Origin: Blastocystis hominis
Lineage: Eukaryota; Sar; Bigyra; Opalinata; Blastocystidae
NCBI RefSeq assembly: GCF_000151665.1
Contig: NW_013171823.1
Location: forward strand, 186,001-250,000
Length of the DNA: 64,000 nt
Reading direction: 5' to 3'
The notes below the pieces were generated by a model. The model made no database searches, had not been told where the DNA came from, and was given only the letters and a program-made list of their open reading frames with translations. Below, piece after piece: positions 35,344-46,376 of the stretch (within the stretch, counting starts at the first letter, position 1; the number at the start of each line of letters is the position of its first letter). A program made the position numbers and the translations under genes.

Positions 35344-38300
35344 ATGGAAATCAAAGAGAAGAATGTTGAGCTTGTGAATTTGAGCGTTGTTTCTCCTGCT
35401 GGAGACGTAGAGGTTGTAGAGTGTGTTGATTCGTAGAATGCCGAGCTTTATGCCTACCCGCCAGAGGACCTTGAGGCTCCCTCTGCTGGTAAGACAGATT
35501 GCCTTTTTGACTGGCAGTTCGAGAATGACGGTGCCAAGTCCATTAATCGCTTCGGCGGTATTGAGCATTTGATGAAGACCTTGGGAACCGATCCCAAGAA
35601 GGTAGGCTGTGTGTCTGTTGCGTAATTTGTTTAGGGTCTGACCACTGAGCAAGCCGAAGATCCGAAGCGAGTTGAAGTTTACGGCAGCAATCGCCGTGCT
35701 GAGGTTAAGGGAGTGTCATACTGGCACCTGATCTGGGTGGGTATGCATGATATTACGATGATTCTTCTGACCTTTTCCGCAATCATTTCCATATCTCTGG
35801 GAGTATACACCGAGGGATGGGAGACTGGTTGGTTCGATGGGTCCGCTATTATTGCTGCTATTCTAGTTTGCTTGAATGTGTCAGCTATCAACGATCTGCA
35901 GAAAGACAGACAGTTCCGTATTTTGAATGCTGCTAATAACCGCATGATGGTTACGACGATCCGAAATGGAGAGAAGTGCCTGATTTCGACGGATGATTTA
36001 GTTGTGGGTGATATCATTCAGGTTTCTGGTGGAGACACTGTGCCCGCAGACTGCTACTATTTGAATGGTAGCAACGTGAAGATGGACGAATCCAAACTGA
36101 CTGGAGAGTCCGATCAGGTGGATAAGAACGAAGTGAAGAATCCTTTCCTTGTGTCCTCTACGGAGTGCCACGAAGGTTCTTGCACGGCGCTTATCGTGGC
36201 TGTGGGTCAGCACAGTGTGTTCGGACACATGCGAGCCATGATCGAGTCTGAGGGTGAAACCTATACTCCTCTTCAAGTAAAGTTGGCTAAGTTGGCTAAA
36301 CAGTTATCTCTGATGGGTTGCTTTATGGGTGTTATTACTATGATTTTCATTATTGCTATGCACTTGTGGCATTTCTTCAGCGGCGAAGGTACTGTTGATG
36401 TGAATGGAAATCCCTATTGGGACAGCAGTAACTGGACCGCCTTGGTGGATGCTTTCACCACTGGTGTGGCGATTATGGTGCTGGCCATTCCCGAGGGTCT
36501 GCCCTTGGCCGTCACGATCGCTCTCGCCTATTCGGTGAAGCGTATGATGAAGGATAACAACTTGGTGCGTCACTTGAACGCTTGCGAGACCATGGGAGGA
36601 GCGAACACGATTTGCTCGGATAAGACGGGAACGCTGACGCAGAACCAGATGACCGTGGTGCAGGGATGGGTCTACAACGATAAGAACCAGACTGCCTTGC
36701 TGAACACGCTGAAGTGTGGAGACGAGGCTGAGTACAACGCTTTCATTGCCAAGTGCGCTGAGATTAATGAGCAGGTGAAGCAGCTGCTCATGGACAATGC
36801 TTTGCTGAACAACGAGGCCTATTTGACGAGCAACGAGCAAGGAAAGGAGCGCGGTGTTGGATCGGCTCTGGATATCGCTCTGCTGCGTTGGGCTCGACTT
36901 CTGAAGGTGGATTACAGTGCCGTGCGCGAGAAGTACCCTCTGCTGAACGCGGAGTCGGCTGCCGATGCTACGGGAATCGTGCGTCGCTTCCCCTTCCACT
37001 CCAACCGCAAGCGAGCCTCGGTGCTGGTGCGATTGGCCAATGGCAAGTATCGTTTGTATGTGAAGGGAGCGCCCGAGATGGTGATTCGTCTCTGCGATGC
37101 CGTGGCTCTGCAGGACGGAAGCGTGAAGCAGCTCACTGGAACCTTCCAGGAAGATAGTTCCGGCAACGTGACGGGCACGGGCTCGCGCTGCAAGCTGGTG
37201 AAGCACTGCATCTACCCGATGGCTAGACAGGCGCTGCGTGTGCTGGCGTTCGCCTACCGTGACTTTGATTCGATCGAGGACATCGACAAGACTGTGCAGT
37301 ACCCCACGGAGGATCAGAAGGGAGTGGGCGAATGCCCGGTGATGGAGAACTTCCTCACGCTGGTGGCGTTCCTGGGCTTCCAGGACCCCGTGCGTCCCGA
37401 AGTGCCTGAAGCCGTGCTGTCTTGCCAGAAGGCCGGTATCTTCGTGCGCATGGTGACGGGAGACAACATGGAAACCGCCAAGGCCATCGCTCGTCAGTGC
37501 AACATCTACCACCACGACACTTGGAAGGACCCGAACGGAAGAGAGTGGCCTGCTGGTCGCGCGATCCTGGGTTCGCAGTTCCGAGAGATCGTGGGAGGAC
37601 TGACTCTGCCGCCTCACTTCTATCATGAGTGCCACTGCAAGGACTGCTCGAACGACGAGTACTTCGTTCCCGACTACAAGACTCCCGATTACCCCGTGCA
37701 CTTCGGCTATCCCTCGATTGTGGGTCACAAGGATCACCACTGCGCCGATTGGACCGAGGAGGCGAAGAAGAAGCGCGGCAGCGATCCCAAGAGCCAGTGC
37801 ACCGAGGAGTGCAAGCAGCGTGGCTGCATGTGCCAGGTGAAGAACCCCAAGGACGAGCGCCAGCTGCAGCAGTTCTATGTGGTGAAGAACCAGGGACAGT
37901 TCGATCAGTTCGTGGACACGCTGCAGGTGATGGCGCGTTCGGCTCCTACCGATAAGCACTTGCTGGTAACGGGTCTGATGGAGCGTCATCAGGTGGTGGC
38001 CGTGACGGGTGATGGAACCAACGATGGTCCTGCTCTTTCCAAGTCCAACGTGGGTTTCGCTATGGGAATCACGGGTACCAGCGTGGCCAAGGACGCTTCG
38101 GATATCGTGCTGATGGATGATAACTTCATCTCTATCGTGAAGGCCGTGATGTGGGGACGGAACGTGTACGACTCCATCCGCAAGTTCCTGCAGTTCCAGC
38201 TGACCGTGTCCTTCGTGGCTTGCAGTGTGTCGTTCATTTCCGCTATCACCCTGGAGGAGTCGCCTATGACGGCTGTGCAGGTGTTGTGGATCAACTTGGC

Positions 38301-38988
38301 TATGGATACGATGGCTGCTCTGGCTCTGGCCACCGAAAGCCCGACTCCCAAGCTGCTGGACCGTTTGCCTTACAGCAAGACCGAGTCGCTGATTTCCCAG
38401 ACCATTATTCGTAACATTATCGTTCAGACCCTTTGCCATGTGATCATTTTGCTCCCGATCGTGTACAATGGTCATCGCATGTTCAACATCCCGATTGGCT
38501 CGATGCTGGGAGTGGGTCATACGCCTACTGTTCATTATACCCTGGTGTTCAACGTGTTTGTAGCTCTGCAGATTTTCAACGAGCTGAACTCACGTCGAAT
38601 CAACAACGAGTGCAACGTGATGGAGCACATGGCCACGAACACGCTGTTCTGGGGCGTTCTCATCCTTTCTATTGTACTTCAGGTTCTGCTTGTGCAGTTT
38701 GCCAATACCTTCTTTACCACGCATCCTCTGACTTGGCAGGAGCATCTTTTCTGTATTTGCGTGGGTTTCCTGTCGATTCCTCTGTACCAGTTGGCTCGTA
38801 CGGTGCCTACTACTTGGTTCCGCAGTTTCGGAGGTGGTAAGGAAGTCAAGTTTGATACTAGCTCGCGTGACTACTTGATGAGAAGAAACGATCTGTCGAA
38901 TGCTTCTCTTCGTAGTGTTACTTCAGCCCAGTTTATGAATACTCCTTCGACTATTCCTAACTTGTTCTCTAGTATTCGCAGAGTATAA
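35344..38988 (+). CDS. P-type Ca2+-ATPase, plasma-membrane (PMCA, IIB) type
   Basis: The start is ATG 35344, with one or two short introns before 35640 (one of about 33 nt after DPKK) and then a 3.3 kb exon. All P-type motifs are present: TGES-type LTGESDQV, PEGLP in TM4, CSDKTGTLTQNQM with the phosphorylated Asp, VKGAPE, MVTGDN, and GDGTNDGPALSKSNVGFAMG. TM5-TM6 and TM8 residues resemble Ca2+ pumps (VLWINLAMDT). It exports Ca2+ from the cytosol or into a vacuole. Unusual for the family is an insertion of about 100 residues, rich in Cys and His, just before MARSAPTDKH. The C-tail is short (about 50 residues after the last TM) with no obvious calmodulin-binding domain. The stop is TAA at 38986. 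Confidence 0.92.
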
Positions 38989-39007
38989 CTGTTGTTTATG
39001 CCAAGCT

Positions 39008-39015
39008 TGTTTGTT
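39008..39015 (+). terminator. TGTTTGTT 3'-end motif of Ca2+-ATPase gene
   Basis: A perfect octamer 19 nt beyond the TAA; a looser TGTTGTTT lies 3 nt after the stop T. Confidence 0.7.
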
Positions 39016-39070
39016 TGAGACCTGTTGTTGTTATGTGTCGGAGTGGGTAATGTGTCAAACATTGTTTTGG

Positions 39071-41902
39071 ATGAAATCGTTATCTCTCTTGTTTCCTAAT
39101 TTGGACCTGAATCAATACGTTGTGAGCGATTCTAGGATCACTTTGCTTGAGTCACAAGATCGCAAGGAAGTCTTTCACTTCTTCGCACCTCATCAAAATG
39201 AAGTCCTCACTGTGGTCTACGAGAAGGGGACAGAAAATGGGAAGGCTGTTCTGGCTATTAACTCGCTCTATCAGATAAGGTGGAAAGTTGTCGACGGAAA
39301 GCCGGAAGGTGAGTATGAAGTGCTTAAGTTTTGTGTTTGTCGCTGTATCGGCTTCATAAATGAAGATGGTTCTTTTGACAGACAATGTTATATAGAATGC
39401 AGTTCCAAATCAACGATGGCTGTTCACTGTGATCCGACTACGGGTAATATCATATATCGAGGAGGAATGGGAAGAACACGTTTTGAACGTGAGGGCTTTG
39501 GTGCTGTGTATGATGGTGTGAGTGGGAATCCTTTGTATTTTGGCATCTTTTATCATAACAGATTGTATCGCATCTATCAGAAGTTCATCAATGGCGAGTT
39601 TATGGTTGAATATGCATACGAAGATGACAATACGCTGTTACATTCAAGTCAAGAAGGGATTGCTCGCTATATAGAGTCTCATCCCGCTCAGCCAGAGGGA
39701 ACGATTGTATATCGTGGTGGATTCAGACCTCAGCCGTGCTTGTTCTTCATGCGAAGTGGGGAAGGGTGTGAGATTCGCAACGGTGTGACACGCTATGGAA
39801 TTTGGAGAGGAGATAGATGTATTGAGCAGTGGAGTACCAATATGGAGAATGTGGTGTTTGATTGTTTAAAGGGATATGTGGCGAGATCCGCAAAAGACGA
39901 GACTCCAAGAGTGAAAGATGAAACGGATGTGGTTCGTGGAATAGATGATGGACCTATACAACTTCAAAAAGTACCACCCTATGCTGAAAAATTAATTAAG
40001 AAAGCTGATACAATGTTAGACGAAGTAGAATCTCCGTCTCCTTCAAACACGATTCATCCTGGTCCTAATTCTGATGTCAAATCGAAGCCGGAATCGACTC
40101 GTAGTGCAAATCCTAAGCCAGCACCTACTTCGAATAACGTTCCTAAGATTGTTTCCTCTTTTATTCCTGGTTCTTCTCACTTTACTCCAAGTGCTTCTTC
40201 ATCTTCTTTGGCTCCTGCTCCCACGAGTGCTCCCACGAGTGCTCCCACGAGTGCTCCCATGAGTGTTTCTGCTTCCATGAGTGCTCCCACGAGTGTTTCT
40301 GCTTCCATGAGTGCTCCTACGCCTACGCCTACGCCTATGCCTATGCCTATGCCTATGCCTATGCCTACACCTACTCCCACTCCCACTCCCACTCCCACTC
40401 CTAAACCTGCCCCCATAAGTGCCCCTACACCTGCTACCATTGTAAAACCCTCGACTCCTCCTCCTCCTCCTCCTCCTTTCTCGAATTCTGTACCTTTTGG
40501 ATCCATAAATCATCAGTTTGTACCTTCAAACTCGGCTTCTTCGATTCTTCCTCCAAAACCAAATACCAACAGTACCTTTTTCCCCTTCACTACAAAAACG
40601 GAAGTTGTCACACCTGAAGAGATGAATCAACCTCCCCAAAGCGCAAATACTGTCATGAAGAAATCGCATGAGCAAGTTTCACCATCACCATTTGTAAATG
40701 GATCAACGGTGCTTTCGGAATCATCTCTTAATAGTTATTTCTCGAATTCGAATCAACAAAACGTTTCTCCTAATGCTTCGGTTGATCCCTTCATTCCGAA
40801 TAGTCGTTCGAGTGGAGGTCAGTCATTGAGTAAAAGCAATAGCCAAAGTTCGATTAGATCATTCGAGAGTGTGGACAAAAGTCAATCCAAGGCAGCGATA
40901 AAACCTTTTATGAATGGTGAGAACCCTATGGCTAGTCCGTTCATTCCAGGGTCCTCTCATACATCGCCTTTTGGATCTTTCATTCCCTCTCTACGAAATA
41001 AACAATCTTCTTCTCCAATGAACGAACAAACGCAGACCCCAGTGAATGAGTCTACAGACGAGAAAGACGTTGTCATTTCGAGTTTCAGAGGATTTCAACA
41101 AATTCGCAACATGATCGTTTCTCTTACAGTGACTGGAAACTGCTGTAATGAACCGGAATGCAATCGCTTTGATTTATCAATGTGTGCGAATTTGAAAACC
41201 ATTCGGATTGAAGACAATTGCTTCAGGTATGTGACGGAGGTGAGTCTAAAGAAAATGGAATGTTTGGAAGAATTGTCTATTGGAATGAATTGCTTCCAAG
41301 GCATTCAAAACGGAATTGCGTCGAAACAATTTTGCTTGGAGGAAAATGATTCTCTTCTGACGCTTAAGATTGGAGCCAACTCTTTCGTCGATTACGATGA
41401 GTTCATTCTAAGAGGTAGTTGATACATGCATTCATTGAGACAAAGATATGGAGGAACTTTCTCAAATCGAGTTAGGTGAGAATTGCTTTCAATCGATTCG
41501 TAATGTCGTTTTGGAGAGTAGTGGTGCATTCCTGTGTGTGACTGTAGATCTCAGCTCGCTTTCTTCAATCAGTTTGAATAAAAACACTCTGTTAGGAGAT
41601 GAAACGAACAAAATTGCTAATCAAAATCAGGTTAGATACGCGAATCAACTTTGGTTTAAGAGTTGTTGAAAGTCATGACAAGTAAAATGTAGACTTGCAA
41701 TCGTTGGAACATCTTTGTAACCTCTCAGGTCCCTCACTTGTGTATTTTGGACGGATCGTTTGCCGAAACGTCACCAAATTAACCGAGAACGGGATCCAGC
41801 TCGGCGATTATGGCAGCTTCAAGTACATTCAAGATACAGATTTCAAGAATGCGAATGCTCTCAAGTCTTTCATTTTGCATCGCACTCAGCAGCATTCGAA
41901 TT
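39071..41902 (+). CDS. MORN-LRR family protein C with Pro/Thr/Met repeat linker
   Basis: The third paralogue of the family. MORN-like units ([26 protein letters not shown]) lie at about 39440-39850. A low-complexity linker follows with [20 protein letters not shown] and polyproline runs (40210-40480), then FIPGSSH repeats. C-terminal LRRs ([33 protein letters not shown]) continue into exons opening DMEEL, NLSSL and DLQSL after phase-1 introns. In-frame T 41902, four bases and TGTTTTCT predict a poly(A)-completed stop after ..QQHSN; otherwise the frame continues to about 41965 across the end of TRM10. The start at 39071 is the first good ATG; an earlier mini-exon is possible. Confidence 0.7.
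40210..40480 (+). repeat. Coding low-complexity repeats in MORN-LRR C
   Basis: Tandem GCTCCCACGAGT, CCTATG/CCTACG, ACTCCC and CCTCCT units encode PTSA, PM, PT and polyproline runs. Confidence 0.85.
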
Positions 41903-41906
41903 GTCT

Positions 41907-41921
41907 TGTTTTCTACAAACA
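41907..41921. terminator. Shared bidirectional 3'-end element, MORN-LRR C / TRM10
   Basis: TGTTTTCTACAAACA. The left half reads TGTTTTCT on plus, 4 nt after T 41902. The right half reads TGTTTGTA on minus, 4 nt after the minus-strand T at 41926. Both Ts are first codon positions of their genes. Confidence 0.7.
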
Positions 41922-41925
41922 CACA

Positions 41926-42921
41926 AGGAAGAATCGATTTTTCGAACAGGAACGCTCTCTTGAATGACCTGCTTCCAATCGGCCGATGTATTGAACCGTA
42001 CCAGCAATTCGATCACTACGAATGAACCCTTCTTTCGCTCTCGAATACCGTTGTTCACTGTCAAAACGCGTGACCCATGGAACTTTACGAGCTCCAACGG
42101 AAGCTTCGCACATCGAAATCCGAGTCGTTTGGCCTTTTCGAGAGTTAGGAATTTGTAACGATTGCGATCTACAATGCCCCCGATGATGTAAATCTCGTCT
42201 TTCTTTAAATCTTCCAAGGTTTCATCGCCATCAGCACTCAAGTAAACTATTTTGTCATGAGGATAGTGGAATCCGTCTTCCTGTTCCACCACTTTATCAA
42301 TATCAGACTCAAATCGCTCGGCCTATGAGTCAGAAAGAAACAGCCAAACCCACTAGCCAACTATCAAACCCCTTAATTTTCTCCAGTTTTGTTTTAACCT
42401 CGTCCTTCACGCTAGTGAGGACCAGACGAAGAGGCTTTTCGGCACGACGAATACAACCGTAAGAGTACATTACCTGCTGAACAAGACTACTCACCTCATT
42501 GGGACGCATCAACTCTTGGAAGTCCAAATCTATCACAATACGAGGACTTGTTTTCAAATCCTCCAACCACTGTTCCTTTCTCTTTCGGTGCTCCTCCTTC
42601 AGCCTTGCACGCTCTTCTTGTGATAAATCATCTATGAAATAATGAACATTATTCGAAATGACCTTGGACAGGCTGTTTTACCTGATTCTTTGCCTTTTCC
42701 TTCTTTTGTTGCTTCTTGATCCGTTTCTTCTCCTCCCAGTGCTTTTTCAGCTTTTCAAACTTGAGACGCTTTTTTTGCTGACTTTTACTAAGCTGCTCCG
42801 ATTGCTCCTTCTCTGGATCATCCAAAACTTCGTTCGTCTTGTCGTTTTCTTGGGTAGGTGGGACATCACCTTCTATGTTGTCACTCCTACACGATGAGAC
42901 TACACTAGAGACTCTTTACAT
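41926..42921 (-). CDS. TRM10: tRNA (guanine-9-N1)-methyltransferase, TRM10
   Basis: The N-terminus is Lys/Glu-rich (KKRLKFEKLKKHWEEKKR). The SPOUT domain shows RIVIDLDFQELM, VQQVMYSYGCIRRA, LVLTSV, IVYLSADGDETL, IIGGIVDRNRYK, AKRLGFRCAKLPL, SRVLTVNN and ADWKQVIQESVPVRK, all in TRM10 order; it methylates G9 of tRNAs using SAM. A 33-nt intron splits the start codon itself: AT at 42921-42920, then G after the intron, giving MSDNIEGD. Unspliced RNA would read ATG TAA. The end is T 41926, four bases before TGTTTGTA, so the stop is predicted to come from poly(A) after ..KIDSS. It is divergent from mL54, with 95 bp between starts. Confidence 0.9.
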
Positions 42922-43016
42922 TCCAATAGACTCAAAAAGGACGTGCTTCACAAAACTTTGGTATTCCACAATTCTGGACTTCTCTGACTCACAAGCAATA
43001 TTCAAGGAACCGAAAC

Positions 43017-43520
43017 ATGATTCGAGTCTCGAAGTTTCTTTCGTCTTCTGCCGCACTCCTCTGCCGATCGAATGCTTCTGTAACGAGAACAACTTCTTTG
43101 CTGTTTCAAACCCCTGTTTCTTCGGTTTTTGTTCGTGGATTCGCTGGAGAAAAGAAGAAAGGAAAGAAGCAGGCAGCAGCACCTGCTCAGGAGACTGTAA
43201 AGAGCGATAGTTTGATTCCTATAAATATTTATGTTGGTATGCACTTCTTTGAAGTTCTGACTGAAAGATGGAAAGGATCCCGAAGTGTTACCCGATGATC
43301 AGTATCCCGAGTGGTTATGGCATATGCTTGTGATTTCAAGTGATAGTGGTGACGTATAGGACCCTAAAGTGACTCCTGATGAATGGGAAACGCGTAACTA
43401 TGAGGGAATCACCGAAAAAGATATGCAAGCGTACTGGAAGCGTTTTGTATTTATTGTAGGGTGATTCGTGTGCGAGCGGCAATTCGTATCAAGGAGTTCA
43501 ATATGTCCAAATCAAAGTAA
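43017..43520 (+). CDS. mL54: Mitochondrial ribosomal protein mL54
   Basis: The N-terminus MIRVSKFLSSSAALLCRS with basic, Ser-rich residues is a good mitochondrial presequence. The conserved mL54 core follows across 30-31 nt introns: DGKDPEVLPDDQYPEWLWHML, DPKVTPDEWETRNYEGIT, then an AYWK motif. The last exon encodes IRIKEFNMSKSK and ends in TAA at 43518; the final intron boundary (near 43450-43485) is ambiguous. It is a component of the large subunit of the organellar ribosome, which implies an organelle that still translates. Confidence 0.88.
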
Positions 43521-43575
43521 ACTGGCAAATGAGTGGTGAAAAGGCAAGGTTATTTAGTAGAAAATATGGTTGTGA

Positions 43576-43583
43576 TGTTTGTT
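43576..43583 (+). terminator. TGTTTGTT 3'-end motif of mL54 gene
   Basis: A perfect octamer 55 nt beyond the mL54 TAA. Confidence 0.65.
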
Positions 43584-43617
43584 TGAAAGGAGTGATTGAT
43601 TTTTTGGTGAGATATTG

Positions 43618-43620
43618 CAT

Positions 43621-43655
<35 letters not shown>

Positions 43656-43656
43656 A
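43618..43656. repeat. (TAC)n microsatellite
   Basis: About twelve tandem TAC/ACT units between mL54 and the tRNA gene. Confidence 0.9.
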
Positions 43657-43675
43657 AAAAAGAAAAAAGAAAATT

Positions 43676-43747
43676 GGAGGAGAGGGGCATCGATCCCCTT
43701 ACCTCTCGCATGCTAAGCGAGCGCTCTACCATCTGAGCTACACCCCC
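43676..43747 (-). tRNA. tRNA-Ala: tRNA-Ala (anticodon AGC)
   Basis: On the minus strand the sequence folds as a cloverleaf: acceptor GGGGGTG with CTCCTCC (one mismatch), D arm GCTC..GAGC, anticodon arm CTCGC-TTAGCAT-GCGAG with AGC anticodon, and T arm AGGGG-ATCGATG-CCCCT. There is no intron and CCA is not encoded. Box A (TAGCTCAGATGG) and a box B-like segment are visible. Confidence 0.92.
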
Positions 43748-43969
43748 TACAAACTGTTTCCTTTATGCTACCTACTTATAGAACTAATCACATTACACAT
43801 TCAATTCTAAAACCATCGCTCGGTATGAGTATCTGATGGATATAAAGTCCTATTCGTGCCTGCAATATAATGGTAAGATCGACTTTTGTAGAAATGGGGA
43901 AACTCGTAATAGATTTGGAGTATATTTTGTGTTTTTTGCTACAGTTGACTTCGATTTGTATTTTATCGA

Positions 43970-46343
43970 ATGGGACAAAACGCAAGCTCAGAAGAGAAGG
44001 TTGATACCCCAGGTGTCAGTGGGGGCAGCCCTAAACCACAAGTCAAGCATCGAAACCATGAGTTCTTCATTTCGAACGGAGACCTTGAAACAGTTGGAGA
44101 CCTGGATTCCGTTCTGCAGGCTATTAATGTTTCCCCAACTCCGGAGGGTACGTTTCTTTCCTTGTCTATTATCATTTAAGATGATAGCCCCTTCAGTCCA
44201 GAGGTGATTGAAGTGAGCGGAATTCAGTCCCAGCGAGAAGCAATAAAGAATGTCGTGAAGGCTCGTTCTAACCATTTCATTCGAAGACTTTCGGCAGCTT
44301 ACCCTGTACAAGAAGATGACATTTTTACCTATGTGCGTGTTTCAACGATGATGAAAGTAGTTGAGTACTGCGACACTGGAACTCAACTGACGTTAACCAT
44401 GGTGAACAAATACTTTAGTTCCCTTATTGCCACCACTCGAACGGAAGCGGACATCGTGTGCCAACCTGGCTGGGTCGACGCCATCAACCGCAGTCCCTTC
44501 CTGCGAACGATCGTGCTGCGTCGAGAGAGCGCTCCTGACGACATTCGTCGCTTCTGCCGCATTATAAAGAATGACGGTTTCCCCGAGCTCACCGATCTGA
44601 AACTTGTGTATGTGGGCGAGGAAAATCTCCACAGCATCCTCAACGCGTTTCAGCAAAAAATCTCCCGGTCGATCCGTCTGAACATTATTTCAAAGGATTT
44701 CACCGCGGGAGTGACCATCGCCGTCTACGATTTGACCCAGCGCGTCTGCTACTCGTTCGCCGAGGCCGCGCAGGAGAGTCTCTACTTCGTCCTGGGCCGT
44801 CTCCGCCTGATAACGGACGACGTGGAAGGCATCGAGCATTTCTTCAAAACCGTGGACTTCTCCTCGTTCTCGCGTCTGCAGGAAATCACGCTCTCGTCGT
44901 GCCCGCTGCAGAAGCGCGGGTTCGAGCTGTTCATTCGCTCGATGTGGCCGGAAGGCGCGTCCTCGAGCGACGTGCCGCCGGTGCGCGTGCTGCGCTTGGA
45001 CGAAGTGCAGCTTCACAACACGGCGATGCTGTCGATGGCGTCCGTGATGAACCGAGGACTCTTCGCCAACCTGGAGGAGCTGGATTTGTCGTCGAATAAG
45101 ATCTCGGAGAAGGGGATCCGCCTGCTGGCGGACGCTTTGTCGAACTTCGCGTGTCCCAACCTCAAGAAACTGCTGCTCACAGACAATTTCGTGTCGGTCG
45201 GGAACATGGTCTGCCTGTTCTCCGCGCTGAAGGACGGCTGCTGCCCTCTGCTGAGCGAGCTGGAGTTCGGACACACCGGCATCGGGCAGGAGGATCTGGA
45301 AGCGTTCGCGGAGTATCTGACGACGCCGTACGCGGAGAATCTCTCGCGTCTGAACCTGAGCAACAACCCGCAGGTGACGGCCGCGCTGCCGGGACTGTTC
45401 GAGGCGATGGAGAACGGGTCGAGCGAGAGCATGAAGACGCTTCTGATGGAGGGCGTGTCGCTGGCGCGCAAGGAGATCGAGGGACTCGCGCGATGGCTGC
45501 TCTGCGGGAAGGCTGCGAAGCTGCGCGCGCTGATTCTGCGGTGCAATCTGCTGGACGAGGGCGCGTTCCGCGTGCTGCTGGAGACGATGATCGATGCGCG
45601 CTGCCCGCGACTCAACGCGCTGGATTTCAGCTCGAATCTGATCGGAAGCTTCACGGAGGCGGACTGGCTGCCGCTGCTGTCGAAGGACGGCGAGGAAATC
45701 GTGTTCGAGCAGGTGGATTTCTCGTTCAACCCGCTCTCGGACAACGACATGCGGCTGCTGCTCATGTTCTTATCGCGCTTCTCGCATCTGGAGAAGACGC
45801 GTCGCATGGCGTTCGCGGGGAATCAAATCACCGCGGAGACGTTCAACTTCCTCTTCAAAGCGATCCCGGAAGACGTCAGCTCGCTCTCCTTCCTTTCAAT
45901 CGACTCCTGCTCGCTCCAAGGCGTCGGACCCTACTTCGCAGACTTCCTCGCGAGCCGCGCCGCCTCGCAGCTGACCTCTCTGTCGCTCCGCGATTGCGGA
46001 TTGACGAAGCGGGACGTGCTGCAGATTCTGGATGGGCTGGATCAGGGAGCCTGCGCCATGCTGAGCACGCTGCGGCTGGACGGAAACCCCGAGATCGATA
46101 ACCAGTTCGTACAGAGGATTCTGCAGAGTATCGGGGAGAAACAGTCGCTTCCGAGCTTGACGAGGCTGGAGGCCGGATACACGCAGATTAATGGGGAGGG
46201 AGTGGAGATGTTTTTGAAATTCTTTAAGGAGCACGCGACACGCTTGCAGTCGCTGGATCTGTCGAGTATTAATATTAGCTCGGAAGAGAAGGATCTCTAT
46301 AAGCAGCAGATGAAGGAGTTTTTCTCTGGTCATTGTAGTTTCT
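43970..46343 (+). CDS. LRR (ribonuclease-inhibitor-like) protein with N-myristoylation motif
   Basis: It begins MGQNASSEEK: Gly2 with Ser6 and a basic residue is a typical N-myristoylation signal, suggesting membrane attachment. A 33-nt intron follows residue 60 or so (PE|DDSPF). The main exon encodes a long array of RI-type LRRs (LEELDLSSNKISEKGI, LKKLLLTDNFVS, LSRLNLSNNPQVT, LSLRDCGLTKRD), about 700 residues. GC content rises sharply in 44750-46200. The C-terminus fits the poly(A)-stop rule: in-frame T 46343, four bases, TGTTTTCT, ending ..FFSGHCSF. Reading on would overlap the RAE1 start at 46377. Function unknown; a scaffold or signalling role is a guess. Confidence 0.8.
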
Positions 46344-46347
46344 ATTT

Positions 46348-46355
46348 TGTTTTCT
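46348..46355 (+). terminator. TGTTTTCT motif that sets the LRR-gene stop
   Basis: A variant of the octamer, 4 nt after in-frame T 46343 and 21 nt before the RAE1 ATG. Confidence 0.6.
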
Positions 46356-46376
46356 TAAATACATTTTCAAGGAAGA

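Noticed and set aside
36304-38535. 743-codon minus-strand ORF opposite the Ca2+-ATPase
   Set aside because: It is a shadow of the conserved pump frame; His/Leu/Arg-rich composition with no domain.
45151-46101. 316-codon plus-strand ORF in another frame
   Set aside because: Alternative frame of the GC-rich LRR exon; the LRR frame is clearly real.
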